Assembly (NCBI RefSeq): GCF_020447265.1
Contig: NZ_JAJADR010000004.1
Coordinates: 186,001 to 250,000 of the forward strand
Direction of reading: 5' to 3'
Source of the DNA: Hymenobacter lucidus
GTDB taxonomy: Bacteria > Bacteroidota > Bacteroidia > Cytophagales > Hymenobacteraceae
DNA length: 64,000 bases
Below the pieces are notes generated by a model, which was not told where the DNA came from, searched no databases, and was given only the letters and a program-made list of their open reading frames with translations. The position numbers and the translations under genes are program-made. Positions 53,148 through 61,264 of the stretch are shown piece after piece. Position 1 is the first letter of the stretch. Every line of letters begins with the position of its first letter.

Positions 53148-56100
53148 ATGCCCAAAGTTCTTCGTCTTCATAACAACGGTTCCCAGCAGGTGCAGGGCTG
53201 GCAGAAAACTGCTCCCATCACCAGCACCGAAATCAATACCGTAACCGACCCCACGGGCGGGCGGGCTAAGAACGTGGCGGTCAGCATCCCGACGCCCTTT
53301 GCGCGGATGCACCTCTTTGAAACGGCCTTCGACTTCCTGGCTCGGGAAGGACAGCGCAACCCCGGCTCGGTGTACCATGAGCTGGTGTCGCACTTCTGGG
53401 ATTTGTTTGAAATCCTCTACAACTATAACCTCTACACCCAGGCCGGCCGCAAAATCACGCTGCGCCGCTGGAACGTGGAGTCGGAGCTGCGCAAGATGCA
53501 GTCGGACGAAGGCACCCGCCTGCTGGGCGAAACCCTACGTTTGTTTTTGCAGGACGACCGGTTTCGCGACTTCTCGGACATGTACCTCGTCTTCTACGAG
53601 TCGCCAAACCTGCCCGGCGGGCCCCAGCTGCTCGGCGGCACCTCGCCCTTGACGATGCTGTTCACGGCCCCCGCGGTGCGTCAGCTCGACTTGGAGCGCG
53701 CCCAGGCCCGCGGCCACTACTTCGACAACCAGGTCGTGCTGCTCGAAGACCGTTCGCCGGCCTTCCGGGAGTTTGTCTACGAGCTGTTCCTGGCCTACCC
53801 GCAGCTGCAGCGCCGCGACTTTGCCGGCAGCGTGTTTGCCGGTCTGGACCGCAACCTCATCAACCAGATGCAGATGCGGGGCGACCACACGGCCCAGCAG
53901 TTTGCCACCAAGTACCCCGCCATTGCCGACTTCCAGGGCAACTTGGCCAGCGTAAAGCACGTGCCCCTGCCCAGCCGCGCCGACCAGTCGGCCGTGACCA
54001 GCTCGGACCTGTTTATTGCGCCGACGCGGCAGACCAACCAGAGTCGGCCTACGCCGCTGGTGCTGCGCCCCAACCTGACCATGCAGGGCGCCAACTACCT
54101 CAACGGCCAGCCCTGGGACGACCGTACGCCGGTGCCCTACGCCGACGAGTTGACTTTGGAAAACCGCGTGCTGCCCGGCAAAGGCTTCAAGTATCCGTAC
54201 CTGACCGTCGGCGACTTCCTGGAAGATGCCCTGGTGGAGCTGCCCTACGAGCTGAACGCCCAGCGCTTTCACACCGGCAAGGTCACGTTCCAGTACGGGG
54301 CTGATACGCAAGGCCGGGCGCGGTTTCCGTACCTGCTGCCCTTGCGCCAGACCTTCTTCGAGTACTTCTCCGACCACGACTTGGCCGAGCTGCTCACCTT
54401 CACCATCGATTTGAACCACGTGCGCATCGCGCTGCGGATTCCGGTGCAGGGCGGCCGCTTTATCACCTTCGAGCGGAGCTACTACCAGAACCCCCAGAAC
54501 CCCAAGGATGCGCAGGGCCGGGAGATTCCCGAGAAGGGCCGCATTGTGAAGGCCAATATCGGAATGGGCGTGTTCCCATTCTACAAGATGCGCGCCCAGC
54601 CCGAGTACAACGACTTCTACAAGGTCATGCTCGTGGATGCCGACAACTCGCCCACTATGCTGCAGCGCCGCTACGACCTCACCTTCTTCGTGAACGGGGA
54701 GCGGCTCACCGACCAGGGCGCGGCCAAAAAAGCCACTAAGTTTGAGCGCACCCAGAAAAGCGTGTCGACGGCCGGCAGCACCTACTACGAAATCACCGGC
54801 ACCCACTTCGACCTCGCCGAGCTGACCTGCCCGCCCGCTTTCCACGGCGCACCCCCGGCCCGGGGCCTCATCGTGCCGCGCTGGCGGGAGCTGGACCGCG
54901 GCACTCGCCGCTTCACCTTCGCCGTCGACTTCGGTACCAGCAACACCCACGTGGCCTACGCCGACGGCCCTTCCGCTCACCCGCGCCCGTTCACCATCGG
55001 CGAAAACGACCTGCAGATGGAGCTGCTTAATGCCCCGCTGCCCGACACCGGCTACTCGGCCTACCAGCGCTACATGCGCGGCCCCGGCCAGCTGTTCGAC
55101 ATTCCGCTGATTCAGAACCGCGAATTCGTGCCCAGCATCATCGGCGAAGCCGGCTCGGTGTATGAATTCCCGATTCGGACGGCCGTGTGCGAAACGAACT
55201 CCTACGCCAACGAGCCGAGCAAAGTGCTCAGCAACATCAACATCGGCTTCAGCATCAACACCGAAACCGGGCAGCCGCCCCAGAACCGCTTCGTGACCAA
55301 CCTGAAGTGGAGCGCTGAGCTGGACCCCCAGGGCGTAAACCGCATTGCGGCCTTCTTCAAGGAAATTCTGCTGCTGATGAAGCACAAGGCGGCCATGCAG
55401 GGTGGCATTCTGGAAGACACCCGCGTGGTGTGGTTTGCCCCGCTGAGCTTCGATATGTTCCTGCGCAACCAGTTCCAGCAGGTCTGGGACGAGGCCTTCC
55501 AGCAGATTTTCCGGGCCCGCCGCCCCACCCAGTGCATTTCGGAGTCGGTGGCGCCGTATTACTACCTCACGGCCACGAACCAGGTGGTGCCCAACCGCGA
55601 CGAAAACGTCATCAACATCGACATCGGCGGCGGTACCACCGACCTGCTGATTTTCGCCGAGCAGAAGCCCGCCTTCAGCTCGTCGTTCCGCTTTGCCGGC
55701 GACGACCTGTGGGGCGACGGCTACGCCCGGGTGCAGGGCGCGCCCAAGCAGAACGGCCTGCTTCGCCTCGGCGTGCAGTACGTGGAAAGCCTGCCTGATT
55801 CGGAGGAAAACCAGGAGTACAAGGGCTACCTGCGCGCCGCGCTGCAAAACCCCGACTTCGGCTCGGCCGACGTGACCAGCCTGCTGTTTACGTACAACGA
55901 CGCGCTGCGCTTCACCCAGAGCCTCGGCCTGGGCAAGGGGCGGCAGCTACGGGTGCTGTTCTACCTCCACTACACGGCCATCGTCTACCACGTGGCCCAG
56001 CTTGTGCAGCACCTCGGCCTCAAGCCCCCGCGCTACCTCTGCTTCTCGGGTAAGGGCAGCTTGTACCTACGCCTGCTCAGCGGCGGAGCCAGCATGGCGG

Positions 56101-56618
56101 CCATTGAAAAGATCAGCAAAGCCGTATTCAAGGCTGCTACGGGCCAGGAAGCGCCCCAGAACTTCCGCGTAATTCTGGCCGACAACCCCAAGGAAGCCAC
56201 CACCAACGGCGGCGTATTGTTCGAGGAAAGCGCCACCAGCGCCGCCGACTTCGACCAGATCCGGACCGTGAAGCTCAACGGCGCCACCGAAGGCCAGGAC
56301 ATCGACACAGCCCGCCTGAAAATGCCCCAGGTGGATGCCGACCTTAAGCAGAGCGTTATCGACAACACCCGGCGCTTCCTGGAAATCGTGCTCGACAACG
56401 ACGATGTGGCCCCGCTTATGCGCGAAGTCGGCGTGGACGTGGACCGCACCCGCATCAAGGAAATGCTGCTGCGCGAAATCGAGGACAGCCTCAACCTGGG
56501 TCTGCACCAGATTGGCCGCAACCTGGGTCAGGGCGAAACCCTACCCGAAACGCTGTTCTTTTACCCGCTCAAGCAGGCTCTCTACAACCTGAGCCGGGAG
56601 CTGATGACGAACGGGTAG
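53148..56618 (+). CDS. Large protein with C-terminal actin/Hsp70-like ATPase domain
   Basis: A 1156-residue protein, the largest of the cluster. Residues 1-585 form an N-terminal region with no family I recognise; it has several beta-rich stretches and aromatic residues. From about 588 an actin/Hsp70-like ATPase domain starts: phosphate-1 motif FAVDFGTSNTHVAYADG (residues 591-607), phosphate-2 motif INIDIGGGTTDLLIF (822-836) and an adenosine-type motif LCFSGKGSLYLRLL (about 964-977). A helical C-terminal tail ends near 1156. The architecture recalls SrfB-type virulence factors, but I cannot confirm that relationship. There is no signal peptide, so it should act in the cytoplasm near the membrane. 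Confidence 0.8.
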   Translation: MPKVLRLHNNGSQQVQGWQKTAPITSTEINTVTDPTGGRAKNVAVSIPTPFARMHLFETAFDFLAREGQRNPGSVYHELVSHFWDLFEILYNYNLYTQAGRKITLRRWNVESELRKMQSDEGTRLLGETLRLFLQDDRFRDFSDMYLVFYESPNLPGGPQLLGGTSPLTMLFTAPAVRQLDLERAQARGHYFDNQVVLLEDRSPAFREFVYELFLAYPQLQRRDFAGSVFAGLDRNLINQMQMRGDHTAQQFATKYPAIADFQGNLASVKHVPLPSRADQSAVTSSDLFIAPTRQTNQSRPTPLVLRPNLTMQGANYLNGQPWDDRTPVPYADELTLENRVLPGKGFKYPYLTVGDFLEDALVELPYELNAQRFHTGKVTFQYGADTQGRARFPYLLPLRQTFFEYFSDHDLAELLTFTIDLNHVRIALRIPVQGGRFITFERSYYQNPQNPKDAQGREIPEKGRIVKANIGMGVFPFYKMRAQPEYNDFYKVMLVDADNSPTMLQRRYDLTFFVNGERLTDQGAAKKATKFERTQKSVSTAGSTYYEITGTHFDLAELTCPPAFHGAPPARGLIVPRWRELDRGTRRFTFAVDFGTSNTHVAYADGPSAHPRPFTIGENDLQMELLNAPLPDTGYSAYQRYMRGPGQLFDIPLIQNREFVPSIIGEAGSVYEFPIRTAVCETNSYANEPSKVLSNINIGFSINTETGQPPQNRFVTNLKWSAELDPQGVNRIAAFFKEILLLMKHKAAMQGGILEDTRVVWFAPLSFDMFLRNQFQQVWDEAFQQIFRARRPTQCISESVAPYYYLTATNQVVPNRDENVINIDIGGGTTDLLIFAEQKPAFSSSFRFAGDDLWGDGYARVQGAPKQNGLLRLGVQYVESLPDSEENQEYKGYLRAALQNPDFGSADVTSLLFTYNDALRFTQSLGLGKGRQLRVLFYLHYTAIVYHVAQLVQHLGLKPPRYLCFSGKGSLYLRLLSGGASMAAIEKISKAVFKAATGQEAPQNFRVILADNPKEATTNGGVLFEESATSAADFDQIRTVKLNGATEGQDIDTARLKMPQVDADLKQSVIDNTRRFLEIVLDNDDVAPLMREVGVDVDRTRIKEMLLREIEDSLNLGLHQIGRNLGQGETLPETLFFYPLKQALYNLSRELMTNG

Positions 56619-56639
56619 TAGGTAATAGCAACCCAAAAC

Positions 56640-56751
56640 GTCATTCCGAGCGAAGCTGAGGAATCTGGCGGGCTGATGTATGATTAATAACTCAACGTCA
56701 GCACGCCAGATTCCTCGGACTATGCTTGAAGCGTAGAGTGCTCAGCATGAC
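56640..56751. repeat. Inverted repeat between the actin-like and small lipoprotein genes
   Basis: Inner arms GAGGAATCTGGCG (56658-56670) and CGCCAGATTCCTC (56704-56716) are exact complements. The outer ends GTCATTCCGAG (56640-56650) and CTCAGCATGAC (56741-56751) pair imperfectly. The GTCATnCnGAG ends resemble the elements at 58851-58945 and 7255-7415. Confidence 0.65.
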
Positions 56752-56799
56752 AGCCGCAGTAAACAACGGCAACCAGCGTCCTTGTCTCTTGCTCGCTTT

Positions 56800-57234
56800 A
56801 TGACTCTTTCCCGTTGCGGACTTATTGTGCTCACCAGCCTGCTGCCTTTAAATTCCTGCTTTTGGGGTGCAGACCGGAGCGAGAAAAATATAGCCGGTAA
56901 TTACTGGCTTCGGGCTGATGACGACGCCAATGACTATCACCTGTATTATGACAACCAGGGTGAGTTCGGGTCTTCTTTGATTCAAAGCAGAGTAGCGGCT
57001 GCTGGTTACAACGAGCGGGTTGTCATTATTAAGTCATGCGCTGGGTACTACATCATTCCGCTGAAAAGCATCCAACATGATGAAATGGAAACGGGCATAT
57101 ACAACAACGTCCAGGGAGATATCCGACGGAAAATGCTGGGCCCATTTACCAGAGCAACCTTCAATAAAAACCTGGCAGCAATAGAAGAAGATTCGCTTGT
57201 GACTTTCAATCAACTACTAGCTGACTGCCAATAG
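56800..57234 (+). CDS. Small lipoprotein in the cluster
   Basis: A 144-residue protein from the ATG at 56800 (an earlier TTG at 56782 is less likely). A lipobox-like NSC follows a hydrophobic start. The mature part has YWLRADDDANDYHLYYDNQGEFG, GYNERVVIIKSCAGYYIIPLKSIQ and NVQGDIRRKMLGPFT. It resembles DUF3997-like proteins in the pattern of a short strand-rich domain, but the match is uncertain. It appears less GC-rich than its neighbours and lies between two repeat-containing gaps, so it may be a later insertion rather than a core component. The next gene starts 13 bases downstream. Confidence 0.65.
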   Translation: MTLSRCGLIVLTSLLPLNSCFWGADRSEKNIAGNYWLRADDDANDYHLYYDNQGEFGSSLIQSRVAAAGYNERVVIIKSCAGYYIIPLKSIQHDEMETGIYNNVQGDIRRKMLGPFTRATFNKNLAAIEEDSLVTFNQLLADCQ

Positions 57235-57246
57235 CCGCGCCACTGC

Positions 57247-58830
57247 ATGCCGACATTCCTGCCCATGAATCGTTTCCTTCTTTCCTGCGCCTTGCTGCTT
57301 GCCGGGCTGTTGTCTTCGACGGCTACGCACGCCCAAACGCCCCTCGGCCAACCCACGCTCGATGAGCAGAAGGTGCAGATCTGGTGCGCTACGGTGCGCT
57401 ACGTGTACGACGACAACAACCGCCCCAATCTAAAAAGCGGCCTGAACTGCGACGGGACGTTGTCGGAGTTTGTGAGCAGCATCAAGGCCGACAGCCAGAA
57501 GGTGTATAGCATGCTGTATCAGCCGCTCGAAGGCAAAGGCACGATGTACAAGGGGCTGGGCTCTGATGCTTCGCGGTTGCAAAAGCTAACCACGGAAATC
57601 ATCAACAAGCTGCAGGCGTCGCCGGCGCGCAAGGCCGATGCCGCCCGCATGGCTAAGCTCAACACGCTGAAAAGCCAACTGGCTACCTACCTGAGTAATG
57701 GCACGCCACCCGCCGACCTGAACAACGACGTAACCGCCGGTCAAGAAGAAACAGAAGACACCTCAGTAGCTGATGAAGCTGCATTGGCCGCTACTGATGC
57801 GGGTGTGGGCCAAGGCGCAGCGGAAGCAACTACCACCGCACCCCGTGCTGCCAGCAGTGAAAGCCTGATGAGCAAGTTTTTCGCCCCGCTAGCCCTCATC
57901 CTGTCTCTGCTGAGCATCTTTCTCTACGTGATGCTGCGCAGCAGCCTAGGCAAGTTTCAGAAGGAACTCAGCAGCCGTATCGACAAGCGCCGGGAGGAAA
58001 TAGCCTCCTTGCAAAGCAGTCCGGCTACCGGCACAGCCTCCGGAGCCGCCTTGCGCCTGACGCCGGAGCTGCAGCGTGACATTGAGAAGCTGGTGCAGCA
58101 GCGCGTGGCCGAGGAGCTAAGCAAGCGGCAGGGTAGCGGGCAGCCGCAAAGTCAGAGCCAGGGTAAGCAGCCGCAACAGCAGCAGCGCAATCAGAGCAAT
58201 CAACAGCAAAGCAATCCACCGCGGCAGGCTCCGCCAGTAGCAGTTCCCACTCCGCAACCTCAGTCCCCGCCGGTAGCTCAGGCCCCGGCACCCGTGCCGC
58301 CAGTGGTGCGTCCCGTAGCCGCCCCGGTTTCGCTGCAGGAAGCCGCTCCACTGCCGCCAGTAGTACCAGCTGGCCCGCCTGCCAGCACACCCCGCGACGA
58401 ATTCGACAGCCTGATTCCGCCGGTGCAGCTGCCCGCCACCGATTGGTCGGCCGCTACGGCTGAGGTGCCGCCCGTGCCTCAGCCGGCAGTACCACAGCCT
58501 GCCGCGCCCCAGCCGATGCGTTATTATGTGAAAGTACCCGTCAACGGCGGGTTCAGCGACTACGACTTGCAGGACCAGCCCCAGCACGACAGCATCTACG
58601 AAATAACGCCTGACCCGCGCGTGCCCGAGCGGGCCACGTTCCGGGTGACTTCCAACGTGGGGGTGCACGCCTATGCCATCCAGAGCGCCCAGTATTCGTT
58701 GCGTGAAGCCTGCGCTTACCAGCAGCCTAGCGGCCCCGTTTCCCGCATCGTGACGGATAAGGACGGTACGCTGATTAAGAGCAACGGCGCCTGGCAGATC
58801 GAGCAGAAGGCGGCTATTCACTTTGAGTAG
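57247..58830 (+). CDS. Bitopic protein with coiled coil and Gln/Pro-rich linker
   Basis: A 527-residue protein; a second ATG at 57265 would skip six residues. After a signal peptide (to about residue 29) lies a periplasmic domain with two Cys (47, 68). A membrane helix follows at about 211-231, then a short coiled coil (232-292) and a Gln/Pro-rich linker (about 295-425). A small C-terminal domain (424-527, with RYYVKVPVNGGFSDYDL, RATFRVTSNVGVHAYAIQSAQYSLREAC and WQIEQKAAIHFE) ends the protein. No family is recognised. It is suited to link periplasmic and cytoplasmic parts of the complex, like TonB or a linker protein, with the C-terminal domain inside the cell. Confidence 0.72.
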   Translation: MPTFLPMNRFLLSCALLLAGLLSSTATHAQTPLGQPTLDEQKVQIWCATVRYVYDDNNRPNLKSGLNCDGTLSEFVSSIKADSQKVYSMLYQPLEGKGTMYKGLGSDASRLQKLTTEIINKLQASPARKADAARMAKLNTLKSQLATYLSNGTPPADLNNDVTAGQEETEDTSVADEAALAATDAGVGQGAAEATTTAPRAASSESLMSKFFAPLALILSLLSIFLYVMLRSSLGKFQKELSSRIDKRREEIASLQSSPATGTASGAALRLTPELQRDIEKLVQQRVAEELSKRQGSGQPQSQSQGKQPQQQQRNQSNQQQSNPPRQAPPVAVPTPQPQSPPVAQAPAPVPPVVRPVAAPVSLQEAAPLPPVVPAGPPASTPRDEFDSLIPPVQLPATDWSAATAEVPPVPQPAVPQPAAPQPMRYYVKVPVNGGFSDYDLQDQPQHDSIYEITPDPRVPERATFRVTSNVGVHAYAIQSAQYSLREACAYQQPSGPVSRIVTDKDGTLIKSNGAWQIEQKAAIHFE

Positions 58831-58850
58831 AATCAACCCCCATTATAGAG

Positions 58851-58945
58851 CGTCATGCTGAACTTGCCGAGGCATCTATCCCGCAATGCCAGTTGATGGT
58901 AATGCAATGAAGTAGTAGAGATACTTCGGCAAGCTCAGCATGACG
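58851..58945. repeat. Inverted repeat before the MotA/TolQ-like gene
   Basis: Arms at 58851-58877 and 58919-58945 match at about 24 of 27 positions (CGTCATGCTGAACTTGCCGA and complement). The ends resemble those at 7255-7415 and 56640-56751, so these are members of one dispersed family. Confidence 0.7.
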
Positions 58946-59019
58946 TGCTTTTTTGCATCTTCACTCCCAGGTCAGCGTATTTGCGCTGACCTTTGTGCTT
59001 CGTTCCCGTTTGAAGTTTC

Positions 59020-60477
59020 ATGCTCGAAATAATTCTCGAAGTCGTTGTCGTTGCCATTGTAGTCGGTCTGCAGATTCGTGCCTTTCTCCAGACCCGCGCC
59101 CAGGCTCTGCGGCTCAGCCAACTGTATCCGGCCCGCGACGCGCTGCGCGTGGAGCGCCGCCTCGTAACGCCCGCCGGCATCGACCTGCCCGACTATGCCG
59201 CCGACGCGCCGGAGGGCTCCTTTCTGGTCGATATCATCAAAGCCGATACCGTATCGGAGGGTTTCCGCGAAATCATCGACGACACCAACGGCTACCTGCG
59301 CTATAACAAGGGCGCGGCCGACTTCAGCATTCTGAAAGACATTTCGGAGCGGCAAAGCCAGGTGATGGAAAACGCGGTGCAGGCCAACGTGGCCACTCCG
59401 CTCTATCTGGGCTTGCTCGGTACGTTTCTGGGCGTTATTCTGGGCCTCGTGGGCATTGCCCGCAACGGCGTGTCGGACGATGAGGCCCTGACGCCCTTCC
59501 TGACTGGCGTACTCATTGCCATGACCGGCTCCTTCGTAGGCTTGCTGCTCACGCTGCTCGGCAACGGCCTCGTGCGCAACGCCCACCAGAAGCTCGACCA
59601 GGCCCAGAACAACTACTACACCTTTTTGCAGGCCCGCCTGCTGCCGATTCTGCACTCGGATATGGCCGGCAGCCTGTCGAACCTGAAAGCCGTGCTGGAT
59701 GCTTTCAACCAGGATTTCGTCAGCAAGGTCACCATCTTTGAGCCCGTCATCGGCACGCTCACCGAAAACGTGAAAGTGCAGCGTGACTTCCTGATGCGCC
59801 TCAACGAAATCGGGTTCGATAAGATGGCCAACGCCAACGTGGCCGTGTTTGAGAAGGTGAGTCAGTCGGCCGAGATGTTCCAGCAGTTTATCGGCTACCA
59901 GCAGCGGCTCAATGAGATGTTAGAGGATGGCACCGCCACCGCCCAGGCCGTGAGCAGCATCCTGGATCGGCTCGTGGGCTTCGAGCGGGGCATCAACAAC
60001 GTGGGCCAGTATATTGGCCAGCACGACAACCTGGTGCAGGCCCAGCTCGACTTTTTCCAGCGCCACCAGAAGGAAATGAGCAACGTGGCGGCCCGCACCG
60101 AGCAGTATTTCGACGAAGCCACCGGCCGCCTCACCGATTTGATGCAGCAGCGCCTGAGCTTCCACGAGCGGGATGCTCAGCAGGCCTACGAAAAGTGGAG
60201 CCAGCACTTCCAGGAGCTCAACAAGGATAACGTTTTCGACCGAATCCGCCAGTATCTGGAGCCCTTCAAGAACCTCAACGCCCAGCAGGACGTGCTCAGC
60301 CGCGACGTAACGGCCACCCAGCGCGAGCTGCTGCGCAAAATCGAGCTGGACTCCCAGATTCAGGCCAAGCTGCTTTCCGAACTAGCCAACCTGAACACGG
60401 TGCTGGTGAAGGCCACGTCCAAGAACCGGTTTCAGCGGTTTATGGACAGCTTGTTTGGCGGCGTGAAGCCGCAGTAA
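59020..60477 (+). CDS. MotA/TolQ/ExbB-like channel subunit with long helical tail
   Basis: A 485-residue protein. It has an N-terminal membrane helix (about 1-22), a cytoplasmic stretch, then two helices typical of the MotA/TolQ/ExbB family: VATPLYLGLLGTFLGVILGLVGI (about 124-146) and LTGVLIAMTGSFVGLLLTLL (161-180). The PLYLGLLGTFLG motif with its conserved Pro marks the ion-conducting pore. The remaining ~300 residues are almost purely helical and coiled-coil-like, far longer than TolQ or ExbB and similar in layout to ZorA of Zorya systems. With the MotB-like partner encoded downstream it should form a 5:2-type stator that converts ion flow into rotation or force. Confidence 0.88.
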   Translation: MLEIILEVVVVAIVVGLQIRAFLQTRAQALRLSQLYPARDALRVERRLVTPAGIDLPDYAADAPEGSFLVDIIKADTVSEGFREIIDDTNGYLRYNKGAADFSILKDISERQSQVMENAVQANVATPLYLGLLGTFLGVILGLVGIARNGVSDDEALTPFLTGVLIAMTGSFVGLLLTLLGNGLVRNAHQKLDQAQNNYYTFLQARLLPILHSDMAGSLSNLKAVLDAFNQDFVSKVTIFEPVIGTLTENVKVQRDFLMRLNEIGFDKMANANVAVFEKVSQSAEMFQQFIGYQQRLNEMLEDGTATAQAVSSILDRLVGFERGINNVGQYIGQHDNLVQAQLDFFQRHQKEMSNVAARTEQYFDEATGRLTDLMQQRLSFHERDAQQAYEKWSQHFQELNKDNVFDRIRQYLEPFKNLNAQQDVLSRDVTATQRELLRKIELDSQIQAKLLSELANLNTVLVKATSKNRFQRFMDSLFGGVKPQ

Positions 60478-60564
60478 AGTAGCGCGAACTTTGTAGTTCG
60501 CGCTCCAGAACTATCACCAGAACGATTATCGTTCATTTACGCGAACTACACAGTTCGCGCTACT
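60478..60564. repeat. Inverted repeat between the two motor genes
   Basis: 25-base arms (60478-60502 and 60540-60564) match at 24 of 25 positions and start immediately after the stop codon of the channel gene. Each arm also contains GCGAACT/AGTTCGC as an internal palindrome. The downstream ATG lies 6 bases after the right arm. Confidence 0.85.
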
Positions 60565-60570
60565 GACATC

Positions 60571-61257
60571 ATGAACGACCCGCAAAACCGCTCTTCCAAC
60601 GACTTTTTCTGGCCCAGCTACGTGGACCTGATGACGTCGCTCTTCGTGGTGATGCTGGTCTTGTTCGTCTACAGCTTCAAGCTGTTCAAAGACCGGGAGC
60701 ACGAGCTCAAGCAGGCCAACGGAGAGCTGAAGGCCAAGGCCGAGGAGCTGGAGCAGATTACCAAGATCCGCAACTCACTCAAGCGCCTCGAAGGCCGCTA
60801 CTTCAAGTACGACCCGGCGCTGGAGCGGCATGAGCTGCTGGTGCCGGTGCAGTTCAAGGCCGGCCGCGACGAAATTCAGGACGCCTACAAACCGGCCTTG
60901 CTACAGGCGGGCCGTACGCTGCGCTCGGTGCTCAAAACCATCAAAACCGAGCAGCCGGTGCGCTACCTCGTCATTGTGGAAGGCATGGCCGCCCGCTACG
61001 CCGGCAACGACGCCCGCAACCGCGCCGAGGAGCAGCTCACCTACCAGCTCAGCTACCGCCGGGCCCTAAACCTGCTCAACTTCTGGAAGCAGAACGGCCT
61101 CGACTTCAGCCAGGACAGCGGCGTAGAGCTCATTATCGGCGGCAGCGGCTTCTTCGGTACCGGCCGCTACCGGGGCGCCCAGGAAGGCCAGAACAAGCGC
61201 TTCCTGATTCAGGTGATTCCTAAGATCGGGCGGATAACCAGTAGCACGGGGCGGTAA
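60571..61257 (+). CDS. MotB/OmpA-like peptidoglycan-anchored partner subunit
   Basis: A 228-residue protein. The N-terminal segment FFWPSYVDLMTSLFVVMLVLFV (residues 12-33) is a single membrane helix with Asp19 near its start, the ion-coupling residue expected for MotB, ExbD and TolR. A coiled coil (about 40-75) leads to an OmpA-like domain (about 90-218) with VPVQFKAGRDEIQ, VIVEGMAAR, SYRRALNLLNFW and NKRFLIQVIP. The usual OmpA Asp-Gly-x-x-x-Asn pattern is altered. It should anchor the stator to the cell wall. Together with the MotA-like protein this is the clearest functional pair of the cluster. Confidence 0.88.
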   Translation: MNDPQNRSSNDFFWPSYVDLMTSLFVVMLVLFVYSFKLFKDREHELKQANGELKAKAEELEQITKIRNSLKRLEGRYFKYDPALERHELLVPVQFKAGRDEIQDAYKPALLQAGRTLRSVLKTIKTEQPVRYLVIVEGMAARYAGNDARNRAEEQLTYQLSYRRALNLLNFWKQNGLDFSQDSGVELIIGGSGFFGTGRYRGAQEGQNKRFLIQVIPKIGRITSSTGR

Positions 61258-61264
61258 ACTAGTC

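Noticed and set aside
53535-55847. Minus-strand open frame of 770 codons over the actin-like gene
   Set aside because: The plus strand has a clear ATPase domain in frame; the minus frame is a repetitive Val/Gly/His/Arg-rich sequence typical of shadow frames in high-GC DNA.
59020-61257. Complete Zorya defence system
   Set aside because: Only the motor pair resembles ZorA and ZorB; no ZorC, ZorD helicase or ZorE nuclease is present, and the neighbours are of other types.
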